Assembly (NCBI RefSeq): GCF_947179165.1
Contig: NC_077239.1
Location: forward strand, 30,890,134 to 30,954,133
DNA: 64,000 nt
Direction of reading: 5' to 3'
DNA from: Solanum dulcamara
Taxonomy: Eukaryota > Streptophyta > Magnoliopsida > Solanales > Solanaceae
In this document: in pieces, positions 48,062 through 60,094 of the stretch
Layout of the letters: every line of letters begins with the position of its first letter
Position numbering within the stretch: the stretch's first letter is position 1
The notes under the pieces: model-generated
Database searches by the model: none
What the model was told of the DNA's origin: nothing
What the model saw: the letters and a program-made list of their open reading frames with translations, nothing else
Made by a program: the position numbers and the translations under genes

Positions 48062-48349
48062 GTTTGTGCAATAGTGTCTTCTGTAATGCAGTGCACTTTA
48101 CAGGGATGTTGTAACATATTCTGATGTCATTTTGTTTACATCATGCATGGGTATGTATGTTTTTTGTTGTTGTTATTAATGAAATCATACTTACCTTGGT
48201 CAAGTCGCCAAACAAGTCATAACACTTCTTACTAAAAAATCATATTGCCAAAAATAGCTGACGCAAATCCACAACATATATTATAAGAAAAAAATAATAG
48301 GTGATATGTTTCTTTTTGGTGTTTGATCATGAGTGTTGATTTATTATTG

Positions 48350-48630
48350 CAGTCTTTCATATGTTGCCGCATAAGTCTCATATGTCGAAATATAAGACTC
48401 AAAAATTGCATCAGATGATAGTAATGTTGCAACATACACCTCATTTGTCGCAACAGAAGACTCATACGTTCTAACATATGTCTCATGTGTAGCAACATAC
48501 ATATCATATGTTGTGTCTCATGGGTCTTATGTTGCGATATATAGGTCTTATGTTGCAACATTACAGTCATCTGCTGCAACTTTTGAGTCTTATGTCATAA
48601 ATTTTGAGTAATTTGTTGCACGTACTGTGT
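48350..48630. repeat. TGTTGCAACA palindrome array 4
   Basis: Units alternate TGTTGCAACA-like cores with AAGACTCAT/GTCTCAT spacers. Exact cores are at 48425-48434 and 48551-48560. The same words occur at 6.8 and 9.5 kb. Confidence 0.8.
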
Positions 48631-48639
48631 ATTATGTCG

Positions 48640-49890
48640 CAATATAAGATTCATTTTAAATCTCCTAACTAATAAACATAACTATAATGACTAATAAAAT
48701 ATCAAATAATACATGAAGTTGTCAAAGTGCAAGAAAACTAGTAAATACAAAACAATCATTAACTACTTACAATATTCCAGATATCACTTTACAATCCAAA
48801 CGAGTATAATCATATCTGTATGATAACCTATCAACATAAATTCATGGTATTTAATCTTGTGATAGATGATTATTATTTCTTCCAAAAAAATATTTAGACG
48901 TCACACCTAAATTTGCCTATATTCGAAGGGGAGGCAGCAAAACAATCAAGTCACTCAACTACCTAGAGCGGTCATTGGGCTATACAACGAGATTAGCAAC
49001 AACGGAGCCACTGAGTCTCATTCCTATTTTATTTAACAAAAACTCTCTTTACGATATACCTTGTGCATGCATCCATCAGAGAGAAAGTATGAAAACTATA
49101 CTGACAAAACTAAGTAGCCTAAGCTATGTCTACCCCAACAACAGATATAGTCACCACCAAAAAAAAGTCAACAAAGGAGTTAGATATAAAGTCTTGACCA
49201 TGCATCCAACAAAGAGATCTACAAGGAGTCTGTCAGGCGTGAGCAACTTATTTCTCTCCACTTCCACTTTAACTGAGGAAAAAGGGAAGTCAATACTGGG
49301 AAATAATTATTAAATGAAGAAGGGAGCTTACCTAGTTCTTCAAAGAAGGAATACAGGACTCCAGCTCTCAATTACATCATCATAGAAAAACGTCTTTGCA
49401 TGGAGGCTTAACAATATTGATCACCCAAAGGAGAAAAAGGATAAGACTAGAGTTCGGGGAAATAAAATAAAACATACTCGTCCAAGGCAAGAAGAAGTTC
49501 GAGAAGAAGAGCTCAATGAGAACTTACTTAGGAAGAACACTATTTTTTATGGTTTAAGTTTGGGATTTTGAGATGGTTTTTAAATCAAAATCTTTTTTTG
49601 TTGGGACTTGCCAGCTCAAAGACATGTGTCCATGATTTTACTAAACATGTCATAGACCATATTGCATATATCAGTTGATACTATGAGATTAACTATCAGT
49701 TTATTTTCAATAAGTTTATCTATTGATATTAATATTATTAAAATAATAAAATACTATTCTAACTAATTTGTTCACAATTCTTATTTGTCTTAGAAATAAT
49801 AAGAACAAGCTTTACGCCTTTTGTTCGCTGTAATTCACAATATAAGTTATTACTAGGTGAACTATTCCTTTTTGGTGAGTGGTCATGACT
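48640..49890. other. Spacer, no gene recognised
   Basis: One 112-codon plus-strand frame (48975-49313) has no recognisable domain and an unremarkable composition; I do not call it a gene. The rest is AT-rich. Confidence 0.3.
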
Positions 49891-49909
49891 GCTTATTTAT
49901 TATTATAGT

Positions 49910-50050
49910 ATCACCTATGTTGCCACATAACATCGATATGTTGCAACAGAATCAAAGTTGCAACAGATGATAGTAATGTTGCAGTATACGTCTCATACGT
50001 TTCAACATAAGACTCATATGTTCCACATATTACTCATGTGTAGCAACAAT
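49910..50050. repeat. TGTTGCAACA palindrome array 5
   Basis: An exact core is at 49939-49948, with relatives at about 49957, 49977 and 50003 and GACTCATATG-type spacers. It lies just downstream of the FAR1/MULE pseudogene on the minus strand. Confidence 0.75.
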
Positions 50051-50208
50051 CATCCCCTACATCCAGAAAAAATATTGAAGCGACATACTGATTGTATCGA
50101 TTTACTTCAAATAATTTTTAGACCATGGTATAATACATTCATCTTTAGAATATTAATCGTTCTTGATCAAAATCAAATCAATATATAATGCAAATGGGTA
50201 TGATTTAA

Positions 50209-52735
50209 CTATTCAAATATAGTATTACTTGCTACCTCAAAACTTTCTACATCACTTCTACCACCTCTACTTCCACCACCTCTACTGTCTCTACCTGCCC
50301 TTCTACGTCCAACCCATCTTCCACCATCCCTTTGATCTTGACTAGTTTTACCCTTTTGGGTTGCATCATAATAAGATGTATTCCATTGACTACCACCTCT
50401 CCTAAATATCTTATCTCGAACAGATCTATTTTTGTTTCTCTGAGGCCTTCCACGTGAGCGCACTTTCCTTGAATTTCTAATGAATGTAACATTATCGTCC
50501 GAGTCTGGATCACCAACATTCGGGACAGCCTTTTCGTCATTCCAATTGGTGTATGCATTGAAATAATGTTTTAAAATATTTTTAAAGTCCACATATTTAG
50601 CATTGTTGTCCAACACAAGATCACAGTTTCTATCAAATTATTTCTTCAAGGAATTATAATTCTTGTACTCATTTGTCATTGTTGGATAGCCTCCTGAAAA
50701 AAATATGCACAAGTGAGGTTAGATTACATCTTATCTCCATTGATGCAAAATATACCTATCATAAAAATTGTTAATCCGATTGAAAGACATGATCCTCAAA
50801 ATATGATAGAAAATGATACCTTCACTTTCAAAATTCTTGTAATTTCATTCGAGCTATTGGTTGTCTGGTCAATACCCCACAGTGTAAGAAAAATGATTTT
50901 CATGAAAATCACTCCTGATTGAATGATATGTTACAATGTACTTTCAACTCCCTCCACTGCATCAAAATCAGCATGCTTTTCTATTTCGCAGTGGTACAAC
51001 CTCTTCAAATGCTCGTTGAGGAAGATATTATAATCATTTTGGGTGTAGTGTGTTTGAACCTACATCTCCCAATTAAATCCACTAAAGGGCGGTGAATACG
51101 TCTTTCTTGAGTCAGCTCCTGCATGTAGTTCCTTCACGTATTTGTATCACAATGTTATCTCATATTGCTTAATAAACTTTTTTAGAGAGCTTTGCCCGTT
51201 TATATAGCCATCAAAAATGCATGCATTGACTCACATCTTTGGGTGGAATCATGCCTGTCCAAAAGTAGTGCTTGAGAAATATGGGAACCCAGTTTTGCCT
51301 TTTAGAATGTAGATTATGGAACCACATTCTTCCTTCAAGCTCATACTTTTGGATGAATGCACCCTATTTTTCCTCGAATTCATTTATGGTGATGCTGTTG
51401 AAAAATATTGATTTGAATTTCATCTTGGCAGACCTGTAATCTGACACACCCTTTAGCCTTGTAGGTAGCTTTGTCATGATGTGCCAAATGCAATACCTAC
51501 ATATTGTGCCTGGCAGTACCTCTCTAATTGTTGTCTTGATTCTCTCACATTGATCTATAAGGATAGCTATTGGAGGTGCATTGCCCATTGTCGTGAGCCA
51601 AGTCGAGAAAACAAACTTCTATGTCTTGATATCCTCACTTGTGATCAAAGCGCATCCCAAAAGAATTAAATGTTTGTGCTGATTCATACCAATGAATGAA
51701 GAAAATGGCATGCGCCATTGATTTACAATATAAGTTGTATCAAAACAAACAACATCACCAAACTCGCGATACGCATATATGTAATGTGTGTGAACCCACA
51801 CTACATTGCAAAGTCTTGCACTATTATCCGTGTCGATAATATAAAAAAATTCATCATCCTTCAGCTGCATAGCGGAGAAGAATTTATGTATTGTTGCGGC
51901 ATCGGTGGACAATGTCCTCATCCTCCGTTGTTGAAGAATATAATTTTGACAGTCTTTGGGAGTGCACCCCCATTCTATTTGGACCATTGGCTTCGACTTT
52001 CAACAGTCTTATGCTCTTTGAAGTTCTTATTCCTGAAATGTCATGACTTTCAAGGCTTCTCTTCAATGTCCAGCTTATCTTCCTGTGGCAGCTAAAAATG
52101 TGACAAATAAAGTTTCAATTGGTGATTGTGCTCTATCACAACTTTTGCAACCCGACATGAACCATCAAATTCGACTAGGCAGTTAACTCTTGCTCAACAA
52201 TTGACCCTTTTAGTTATTGTCTTAAGTGTTGATTTTCTACTCTTGTCACAAGCAAAACACACATACCTAGCATATTCACAACCTCCTTTGTTTTTTCTCT
52301 TTTTAACAACACCAGAACCAATCAAACGACTATGTTCTTTGTAAAATGAGAAAAAAGCTTCAACACTATAAAAAATCATACCTTCAACAGGGCCATCAAT
52401 ATATTGTTGCTCGAAAACATTATCATCATTTATTGAATATTCTTCATCTACTTCAAACCATATATCCTCAAAGTTGGATTCTTCTCCATCCGAAACACTT
52501 ACAGATGATTCTCGCTCCGCTTCATTAGACCTATTCAACTCTTCACGAAGCAAGTTTGGAAGATTTTCATCCGAACCCTCCTAAAACCATCAGGTCCATC
52601 TCCATAGCCACCCTGTGAAGCTTCATGTTGTTCGTTATTTGTGCACATCAAACTATCACTTTCCGCTAACCTAAAAATATCATTCAATATTCGATTTATT
52701 TCGCTATTGCCATTACTAGAATCTATTTTAATAAA
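50209..52735 (-). pseudogene. FAR1-like MULE transposase pseudogene
   Basis: FAR1/FHY3-type proteins are transcription factors derived from Mutator-like transposases; unaltered relatives move the elements. On the minus strand: an acidic N-terminus (to about 52400; EEEYSIND-type region), then the FAR1 DNA-binding domain with GMIFYSVEAFFSFYKEHSRL, Cys residues in YVCFACDKSR, and a shifted VIEHNHQL that completes the Cys2-His2-type site. The MULE core (51987-51619) has FGDVVCFDTTYIVNQWRMPF with a catalytic Asp. The next piece (51588-51364) has PPIAILIDQCERIKTTI and CRYCIWHI, then RMWFHNLHSKRQNWVPIFLK. The C-terminus (50616-50209) is Arg/Gly-rich with a RGRPQR motif. Frameshifts and stops separate all parts. 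No SWIM zinc finger was identified. Terminal inverted repeats were not found by eye. Confidence 0.8.
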
Positions 52736-55446
52736 ATTGTATTACTTGAATTTACAAATAGCCCAACATAAAACAAAGACAAATTTAGAGAGAGATCTGT
52801 GAAGTTGGGAATAATGTCAAAGAAATAAGAAAAGTCAACATGGTATTGATTTTGGAGGGAAAGGTTAGTGGTTTTGGAGCCAAAGGGTATAACTGTCAAT
52901 TGCATTTCGTGCTAATTTGTGACAAAAATTTTCGTGCCATCCATATTTTCTGATATATATATATACTATCTTAAAAGCATGAACTCCAAAACTTAAAAGT
53001 TAAATTACCTAAATTCCCTATATATTATTTATCTAAATACTTTAATTTTAAAATCTAAAAATAGATATATAGTTACATGATACACCTATTTACCTCTTCT
53101 GAATAGTTGCGACCATTTAGTGACCACCTTTGGTAGATTGAAGTCAACCAGTTGGAACATGAAAAACACCAAAGAAACAAATGATCGGGATGAGTTAGAC
53201 TATATTTTTTTATTAGAGTTATTGTACAATCGAAAGGGATATATAAAAAAAAATCATAAGTTAGTAACGAAAATGACCACAATTTAAGAGATGTAGAGTT
53301 CTTGAAAAATAAAAGTACTAGGAAGAGTTTTTCAATCAACATAAGTTCTTCAAAATAATGATGAATGATTTCAGATGTAATTGCGCAAAAAAATTATGTA
53401 TTTTGCCATTTTAGTTAGATTATTTTAAATGATTTATATGGTTGAGTGATTTTATTGATACAAAATAAAGTCCAATAACCTTGTTACATAAATTGTTATT
53501 GTTGAGTGACCTTTTTAGGTATTACTCATTATTTGTTATTGAACTGAGATGCATTTTAAATGATTATAATTTGGAGATAATTACATTTTAAGTGAGTTCA
53601 CATTATTATGAACTTAACTTTCTCTATTTCACTGTTATCTTTGATTTCCTAATGCAGCTTGCTTTAATTTGTGAATGTATCCTCTAGAGAATGCTGCATT
53701 ATCTATGTACATGATCAATATTGGTAGAGAAAAAAGATTCATTTATGCAGGTGCAGTTTCTATAAATTGCACATTTTAATGCGTAATAGTTGATTAAATT
53801 ATAATGTATTTGAAAACTATTTGACTATAATTTTTCTTTTAAATGGGTAATTAAAATTCTTGTAGTATCATCCTTTAAACGTCCTACTATGAGTATTGTA
53901 TCATCATATTATTGATTTTGCTGCTATGAATGAATTTATTTTGTGCTAAATACTTGAAATTCACTTAACAGAATTTGCACAATACTATTAAGGAGGAGTT
54001 TTATGTTCTTGTTATTTTCTGATTTAATATTGCACCCGAAGTAACTTTATCTTGTACTATTTTAACATGTTACTGGGATTTCTTTGATCACATATTGGGT
54101 AATACTCTGATTTTTACTGATTAGAATTAGAGTTATTTCAACATACAAAGTAAAAGAAAAGTTATTATCAAGAATATCATATATAAGTAAGTAGTAGGTA
54201 AGATACATTTAACTATATATTTCTATTTAATAATAAAAATATAATAGGAGTAACAAAAAATCACTTAAATCTAATTAAACTTTTATTAATTTGTTCATCT
54301 GCATTGTTGGATATCTTTATTTGATTAAATAAAAATGGATCAGACTATTCAATATTATCGGTTCAGACGATAATCAATCATCTTGATTGCAATAAACAAA
54401 TCACAATATAATAATTCACGTAAATTTATAAATTACTTTTTAAATTTTATAATTATATATTTAAAACTTTATTTTACTTCATGACTTGATAAAAACGTGC
54501 GACTCACGTGTTGAGATGCAAATTTCAAGGATAATAGTGCTAAAACTTTGTATGATTGCTTTATTTTTACTTTATAGTTTTTCAAGCCACAAATCAGTCA
54601 GCCGCGGTCCCATCTAAAATCTCTTTCAAAGGCTCCAAACTCTTTTTATTTGCCTTCTTTACTTGGCTTTCTTTTAACTCCACTAAATGCAGCTCTGTAT
54701 ATTTTTTCATTTGAACTTTAAAAAACCTCTTAAAGAAGATTAAAAGAAGATAATATGAGTTATTTTTTTTAAAAAAAAATAATTCTTCATTACATCAGGG
54801 GAGAAAAAGGAGGAAAGCGGATTTAATTTCTTGAATGGATCACTTAATTTGAAAAAAATACTTAATAAAGTTATTTTCTTATCACAATAAAGTCATCTAA
54901 CTAAACAAGAGTAACCAAAACTCAATGATTTGATTATTTTTTTTCTGGTACGAGAAAATCCTATTTAATAATGAAGTTTTAATAATTCTAGTGATTGAAA
55001 TGTTATGCTTCGCCCGGTAGGAAATAAGATATTTACATAAATAACTTTATAGCCAATCACTATTTATTTATTGTACTTTCATGTAAATAAGGAGCAAGAA
55101 AACTCAATAAAAAAGATATGGTGGTCTTGTAATTTCTCTATGTACAGGCATAAACCTTTGACTAATAGAATAAATTGGACTATAATGTTTAGGAGTGTTC
55201 ATAATTTGGGTAAAAATTTGATTCAAATTAAAATCAAATCAAATTAATTATATAAACCAGTTTTTATTTGGTCCTTATTTAGTTTGGATTTAAGTTTCAA
55301 AAAATTGATAATATTTTATTCGATTTAATTTTATTAGAATAAAACCAAATAAAAATTGAATCAAACTGACACATTATATACACAAATTTTATAATTATAT
55401 ATATATAGTTTTGAGTATTTTGTATACTATTTCATGAAAATTTTAT
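52736..55446. other. AT-rich spacer
   Basis: About 2.7 kb with no supported gene on either strand. Long A/T runs occur, and about 55170-55440 there are short repeated AATCAAATCAAATTAA-type words that may be another small repeat. No RNA gene was recognised. Confidence 0.35.
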
Positions 55447-55741
55447 GGCATAATACATAAATATGTTCTTTCACTTGGTTTTATTTTATATTTATGCCCT
55501 CCAACTTTAGATTTGCACAAGTAGGCACTTAAACTTGTACTAAATTGAACAAGTAGACACACGTGTCCTACGTGACACAATACATGTAGGACACAAATTT
55601 GTTATGTAGGATGCCATGTTGGACGAGTGTGTCTATTTTTCAAGTTTTAAATAGTTAAAGTGTCTTTTTATACACTAGTAAAAATAGAGGTCATAGTTGC
55701 CAGCTAAAGCCAAGTTAAGGGTCATATTTATGTATTATGCC
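55447..55741. mobile_element. Mutator-type MITE with perfect TIRs and 9-bp target duplication
   Basis: The ends are perfect 19-bp inverted repeats: GGCATAATACATAAATATG (55447-55465) and its complement at 55723-55741. They are flanked on both sides by the same 9 bases AAATTTTAT (55438-55446 and 55742-55750). A 9-bp duplication is the hallmark of Mutator-superfamily insertion. The 295-bp body has no coding capacity, so it must have been moved by an enzyme encoded elsewhere. Confidence 0.93.
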
Positions 55742-55881
55742 AAATTTTATTTATCTCTAATAGGTGAATGAACTTTGCACAATAAACTCTTTATTAAAAA
55801 GTCATTAATCCAGACTCATTTAGTAAAAGAAACAATTATGATAAAACTTATTCACTTGATTAAAATTTATAAGTCTTAAAA

Positions 55882-56132
55882 TATTAGTGATAGTGGATGA
55901 ATGTCCACACCCCTTTTTCGTCCACTTTCTTTTTACCTTCTTTTCCTCTTATTTTTCCTTCTTTCCCTCAATTGGTCCCCTCTAATAATTTGCTTTCTTT
56001 CTCCTGCAGTGGCTATTTGCCATTATGCATATGAATGTGAAGAATTTTATATACACTGATATATATCTCTTTCTCTAATAATATCAAATTTCATTTATAT
56101 TGCTATTTGGAAAATCAGGTTAGTTTATAACA
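55882..56132 (+). repeat. 5' LTR of the copia element, TATA segment deleted
   Basis: 251 bp, from TATTAGTGATAG to TTATAACA. Where the 3' LTR reads GGCTATAAATAGTCACTGCC, this copy reads GGCTATTTGCC, removing the only good TATA box. LTRs are made identical at insertion, so the loss happened afterwards. Confidence 0.92.
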
Positions 56133-56150
56133 CGTTATCAGCACGAAGCT
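56133..56150 (+). promoter_or_regulatory. Putative primer-binding site of the copia element
   Basis: Directly after the LTR stands CGTTATCAGCACGAAGCT. TATCAGCACGA differs from the usual initiator-Met type (TGGTATCAGAGC). Similar sites occur in other plant copia elements. The exact tRNA is not assigned. Confidence 0.5.
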
Positions 56151-56210
56151 CTGCTATTTATTCAAGGTAACAAAAATGGTAAGAGTTTTATTTAAATTTA
56201 TTTTCATAAA

Positions 56211-57198
56211 ATGGCAAATATTTCAAAAAATTGAATTTACTGCTCTTGATATCTCTAGAAAAGGCTACTCATCATGGGCACTTGATGCCGAAATTCATTT
56301 AGAATCAATGGGTCTGGCAGACACCATTAAAGATGACAATATGGCATCCAATCAAGACCGTGCTAAAGCCATAATATTTCTCCGCCACCATCTTGACGAG
56401 GGGCTAAAATTATAATATCTCACATTAAAAGACCCCCTTAAATTGTGGAAAAATTTAAAAGAAAGATATGACCACCTGAAGTTGGTCATGCTTCCACAAG
56501 CTCGTCATGATTGGCTAAATCTGAGATTAATGGATTTCAAAAATATAACTGAATATAATTCTACTCTATTTAGAATTATAGCTCAGTTAAATTTATGCGG
56601 AGAAGAGATCATTGAGCAAGATAAACTTGAAAAGACATACTCCACATTTCCACCCGCGAATATGCTCCTGCAGCAGCAATATCGCAAAAAAGAATTTAAA
56701 AAATATTCTGAATTACTTTGTCACCTTCTTATTGCTGAAAGACATAATGAACTATTAATGAAAAATTATGATAGTCAGCTAGTTGGTTCTTTGCCACTTC
56801 CTGAAGTAAATCAGGTAAATTCTAACCAACGAGAAAGGGATTATGGCCCTAGTCGTGGTCGTGGTCGTAGTCAAAGAAGAAATTTTAATCATGATACTCG
56901 GCTGACACCGAGAAATGACCAACAATATAAAAGGCAGGGTAAAAAGCCAGAAGCTTTGCCGAAGAATAATTCAGAAAGTGTATGTTATAGATGTGGAGGT
57001 GTGGGCCACTGGTCGCGGACTTGTCGGTCGTCAAAACGTCTGGTTCAGCTATATCAGGCATCATTAAAAAGGGCAGAAAATAATCCATAAATAACTTTTA
57101 TCCGTGAAGATAATATTAAGCCTATGCATCTGGATATAGCTGATTTCTTTAATTTTCCAAACGAAAATATGAATATTGACAGGACTAATAATATGTAA
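56211..57198 (+). pseudogene. Copia gag
   Basis: The likely original start is ATG 56211 (MANIS). One extra A in the run 56225-56230 shifts the frame, so the rest reads one frame over. The body has FTALDISRKGYSSWALDAEI, a stop at 56413, then YLTLKDPLKLWKNLKERYDH, LPQARHDWLNLRL, an Arg/Gly-rich part, and the zinc knuckle CYRCGGVGHWSRTC (CX2CX4HX4C complete) at about 56980-57022. A second stop lies at 57088. The tail MHLDIADFF runs to TAA 57196-57198, which I take as the true end. It packages element RNA in the intact family. Confidence 0.9.
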
Positions 57199-57277
57199 AT
57201 ATTTTTCTTTTATCTGTATATGATATTTGTATTTTCCTAGTCAATGTAAATAAATAAAAATTTATGTAATATACCAT

Positions 57278-58591
57278 GTGTTAATACTTATTTTATTTCT
57301 TATTGAAGAAAATATGGAAATGCCTCAAATTTTATTTGGATCAATGACCAATCACAAGGATATTTGTGTAATTGATAGTGGAACAAACCATGCTATATTT
57401 AAAGACGAGAAATATTTTTCTAACTTGCTAAGAAGAAAAGAAAATGTTACTATAATTTCTGGTAATTCAAAAATGATAGAAGGCTCCGAAAGAGCTACTA
57501 CAATTCTGCCTAAGGGGACAAAAATTATTATAGAAGATGCACTATTTTCTTCTAAATCCCCAATAAACTTATTAAGTTTTAAAGATATCCGCAAAAATGG
57601 ATATCATGTTGAGATACTAAATGAAATGAATATTGAATATCTTGGTATAACCAAGAGTGTCTCATGCCAGAAATATATTTTGGAAAAATTACCAACTCTG
57701 TCATCTGGCCTATATTATGCAAAAATTAGAGCAATTGAAGCACATATGATCGTAAACCAGAAGTTTACTGATCCAAATACATTTGTGCTATGGCATGATC
57801 GAATAGGTCATCCTTGATCAATAATGATGAGACGAATTCTTGAAAATTCAACTGGACATCCGTTACAGAACCAGAAGATTCTTACAAATGATGAATTTTC
57901 ATGTGCTGCTTGTTATCAAGGCAAATTAATTGTCAGACCATCGACCCTGAAGGTTGGCATCGAATCTCTTAGCTTTTTAGAGCATATACATGGAGATATA
58001 TGTGGACCCATTCATCCACCTAGTGGATTATTTAGATATTTTATGGTTCTAATAGATACATCATCTAGATGGTCTCATGTGTGCCTGTTATCATCTCGTA
58101 ATCTGGCGTTTGCGAAGTTGTTAGCACAAATAATAAGATTGAGAGCGCAATTTCCAGATTATCCAATTAAGGCCATTCGCCTTGATAATGCTGGAGAATT
58201 TACATTCCAAGCATTTAATGATTATTGCTTATCAATTGGGATAAAAATTGAACATCATGTTGCTCATGTTCATACTCAAAATGACCTTGTAGAGACATTT
58301 ATAAAGCGCCTACAATTAATAGCAAGACCTCTACTAATGAAAACAAAATTGTCAATTACTGTTTGGAGTCATGCTATCTTACATGCAACAGCACTTGTAC
58401 GTCTCACACCGACACATTATAATAAATACTCCCCGTCGCAATTAGTATTTGGTCATGAACTAAATATAGCCCATTTAAGAATTTTTGGTTGTGCGGTATA
58501 CGTGCCTATAGCACCACCACAACGTACAAAAGTGGGCCCTCAACAAAGGTTGGGCATATATGTTGGGTTTGACTCACCCTCCATAATTTGA
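57278..58591 (+). pseudogene. Copia pol: protease, GAG-pre-integrase and integrase
   Basis: The protease motif CVIDSGTNHAIF (Asp-Ser-Gly) lies near 57370. The GAG-pre-integrase region ends in LWHDRIGHP, just before an in-frame TGA (57815). The integrase has CAACYQGK, HGDICGPIHPPSG (first Asp), IRLDNAGEF (second Asp) and QNDLVETFIKRLQ (Glu), so the catalytic triad is kept. TGA 58589 interrupts ahead of YLEPLTGD. The frame is the same throughout and continues into 58604. Confidence 0.92.
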
Positions 58592-58603
58592 TACCTTGAA
58601 CCA

Positions 58604-60094
58604 TTGACTGGAGACTTATTCACTGCTCGATTTGCAGATTGTCGGTTTGATGAAATAATTTTTCCGCCATTAGGGGGAGAGAAAAAAGAACCCAAAAAAG
58701 AAAAAGAAATTGCGTGGAAAGTTTCATCACTATCACATTTTGATCCACGTACCCGCACATGTGAACAGGAGGTCCAGAAGATCATCCACTTGCAGAAAAT
58801 AGCAAATCAAATGCCAGATGCATTTACTGATTTGAAACGGATAACTAAGTCACATATCCCTCCAGTGAATGTACCTATCCGGATTGATGTCCCAAAAGGA
58901 ACATCTACAAGTATCATAGCTTTTGAATCCCAAAAATGTCAGAAGCATGGTAGACCGTTGGGTTCAAAGGATAAAAATCCCAGAAAGAGAAGCGTGAGAA
59001 ATAATAAAGATGATACTACAAAAAAACCTCCTAAAGAAGGTCAAGATTTCAGTAATATTGATATTCCTGAAGAAATTAGTGAACCCGACACTTAAGTGAA
59101 TGAAGAAATTTCAATAAATTCTTCTAGTGATGAGATAAATTTAGATCGATCTAAAATCACGGTTGATAATGTTTTTGCATATAATGTTGCATTTAACCTC
59201 ATGCAAGATAGTGAAAGTCTTGAGCCTAAATCCGTCGAAGAATGTTGACGTAGATGTGATTGGCCAGAATGGCAAAAGGCAATTCAATCAGAATTAGACT
59301 CACTTGCTAAACGTGAGGTTTTTAGACCTGTAGTCCAAACCCCTGAAGGTATAAAACTAGTTGGCTACAAATGGGTTTTTGTGCGAAAACTAAATAAGAG
59401 AAATGAAATTGTAAGATACAAGGCACGCCTTGTTGCACAAAGATTCTCTCAAAGACCTAGAGTCAACTATGAAGAAACATATTCACCTGTTATGGATGGA
59501 ATAACTTTTCGATATCTCATCAGTTTAGTTGTATATAAAATTTTTGAAATATATCTAATGGATATAGTTACAACTTACCTTTATAGTTCACTTGATAATG
59601 ACATTTACATGAAAATTCCAGAAGGATTAAAATTGCCTGAAACATGTAAAAAGTCTCGGGAAGTATACTCAATAAAACTGCAAAGATCATTATATGGTCT
59701 GAAACAATCAGGGTGCATGTGGTATAATCGCCTAAGTGAGTACTTAATAAATGAAAGCTATATTAATGATATTATTTGTCCATATATTTTTATTAAAAAA
59801 ATGAAATCAGAGTTTGTTATACTCGCCGTTTATATTGATGACATAAATCTCATTGAAACCCCTGAAGAGGTCCAAAAGGCAATTGAATATCTAAAGAAAG
59901 AATTTGAAATGAAAGACCTTGGAAAGACAAAACTTTGTCTAGGTCTACAAATTGAACATTTAGCAGATAGGGTTTTTATCCATCAATCTGCCTACACTGA
60001 GAAAATCTTAAAAAGATTTTACATGGACAAAGCACATCCATTAAGTACTCCAATGGTTGTTCGATTACTTGAAGTGGAAAAGGATCCATTTTGA
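58604..60094 (+). pseudogene. Copia pol: linker and reverse transcriptase
   Basis: Same frame as the integrase. A Lys-rich linker (GRPLGSKDKNPRKR) is followed by stops TAA 59093 and TGA 59246. Reverse transcriptase then shows KLVGYKWVFVRKLN, RYKARLVAQRF, YEETYSPVMD and LYGLKQSG. The catalytic box is YIDDINLI (the usual form is YVDDM), followed by EFEMKDLGKTKLCLGLQIE. It ends at TGA 60092. The domain is otherwise of normal length. Confidence 0.92.

Noticed and set aside
48350..48630. CRISPR-like array
   Set aside because: Units are degenerate and irregular, spacers are themselves repetitive, and the DNA is plant nuclear. The palindromic core alone is not evidence for CRISPR.
48975..49313. 112-codon plus-strand frame
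   Set aside because: No recognisable domain, repeat or promoter; its length is unremarkable for a 64-kb AT-rich window with six frames.
53073..53342. Minus-strand 89-codon hydrophobic frame
   Set aside because: Phe/Leu/Ser-rich composition is what AT-rich DNA yields by chance, and no homolog is recognised.
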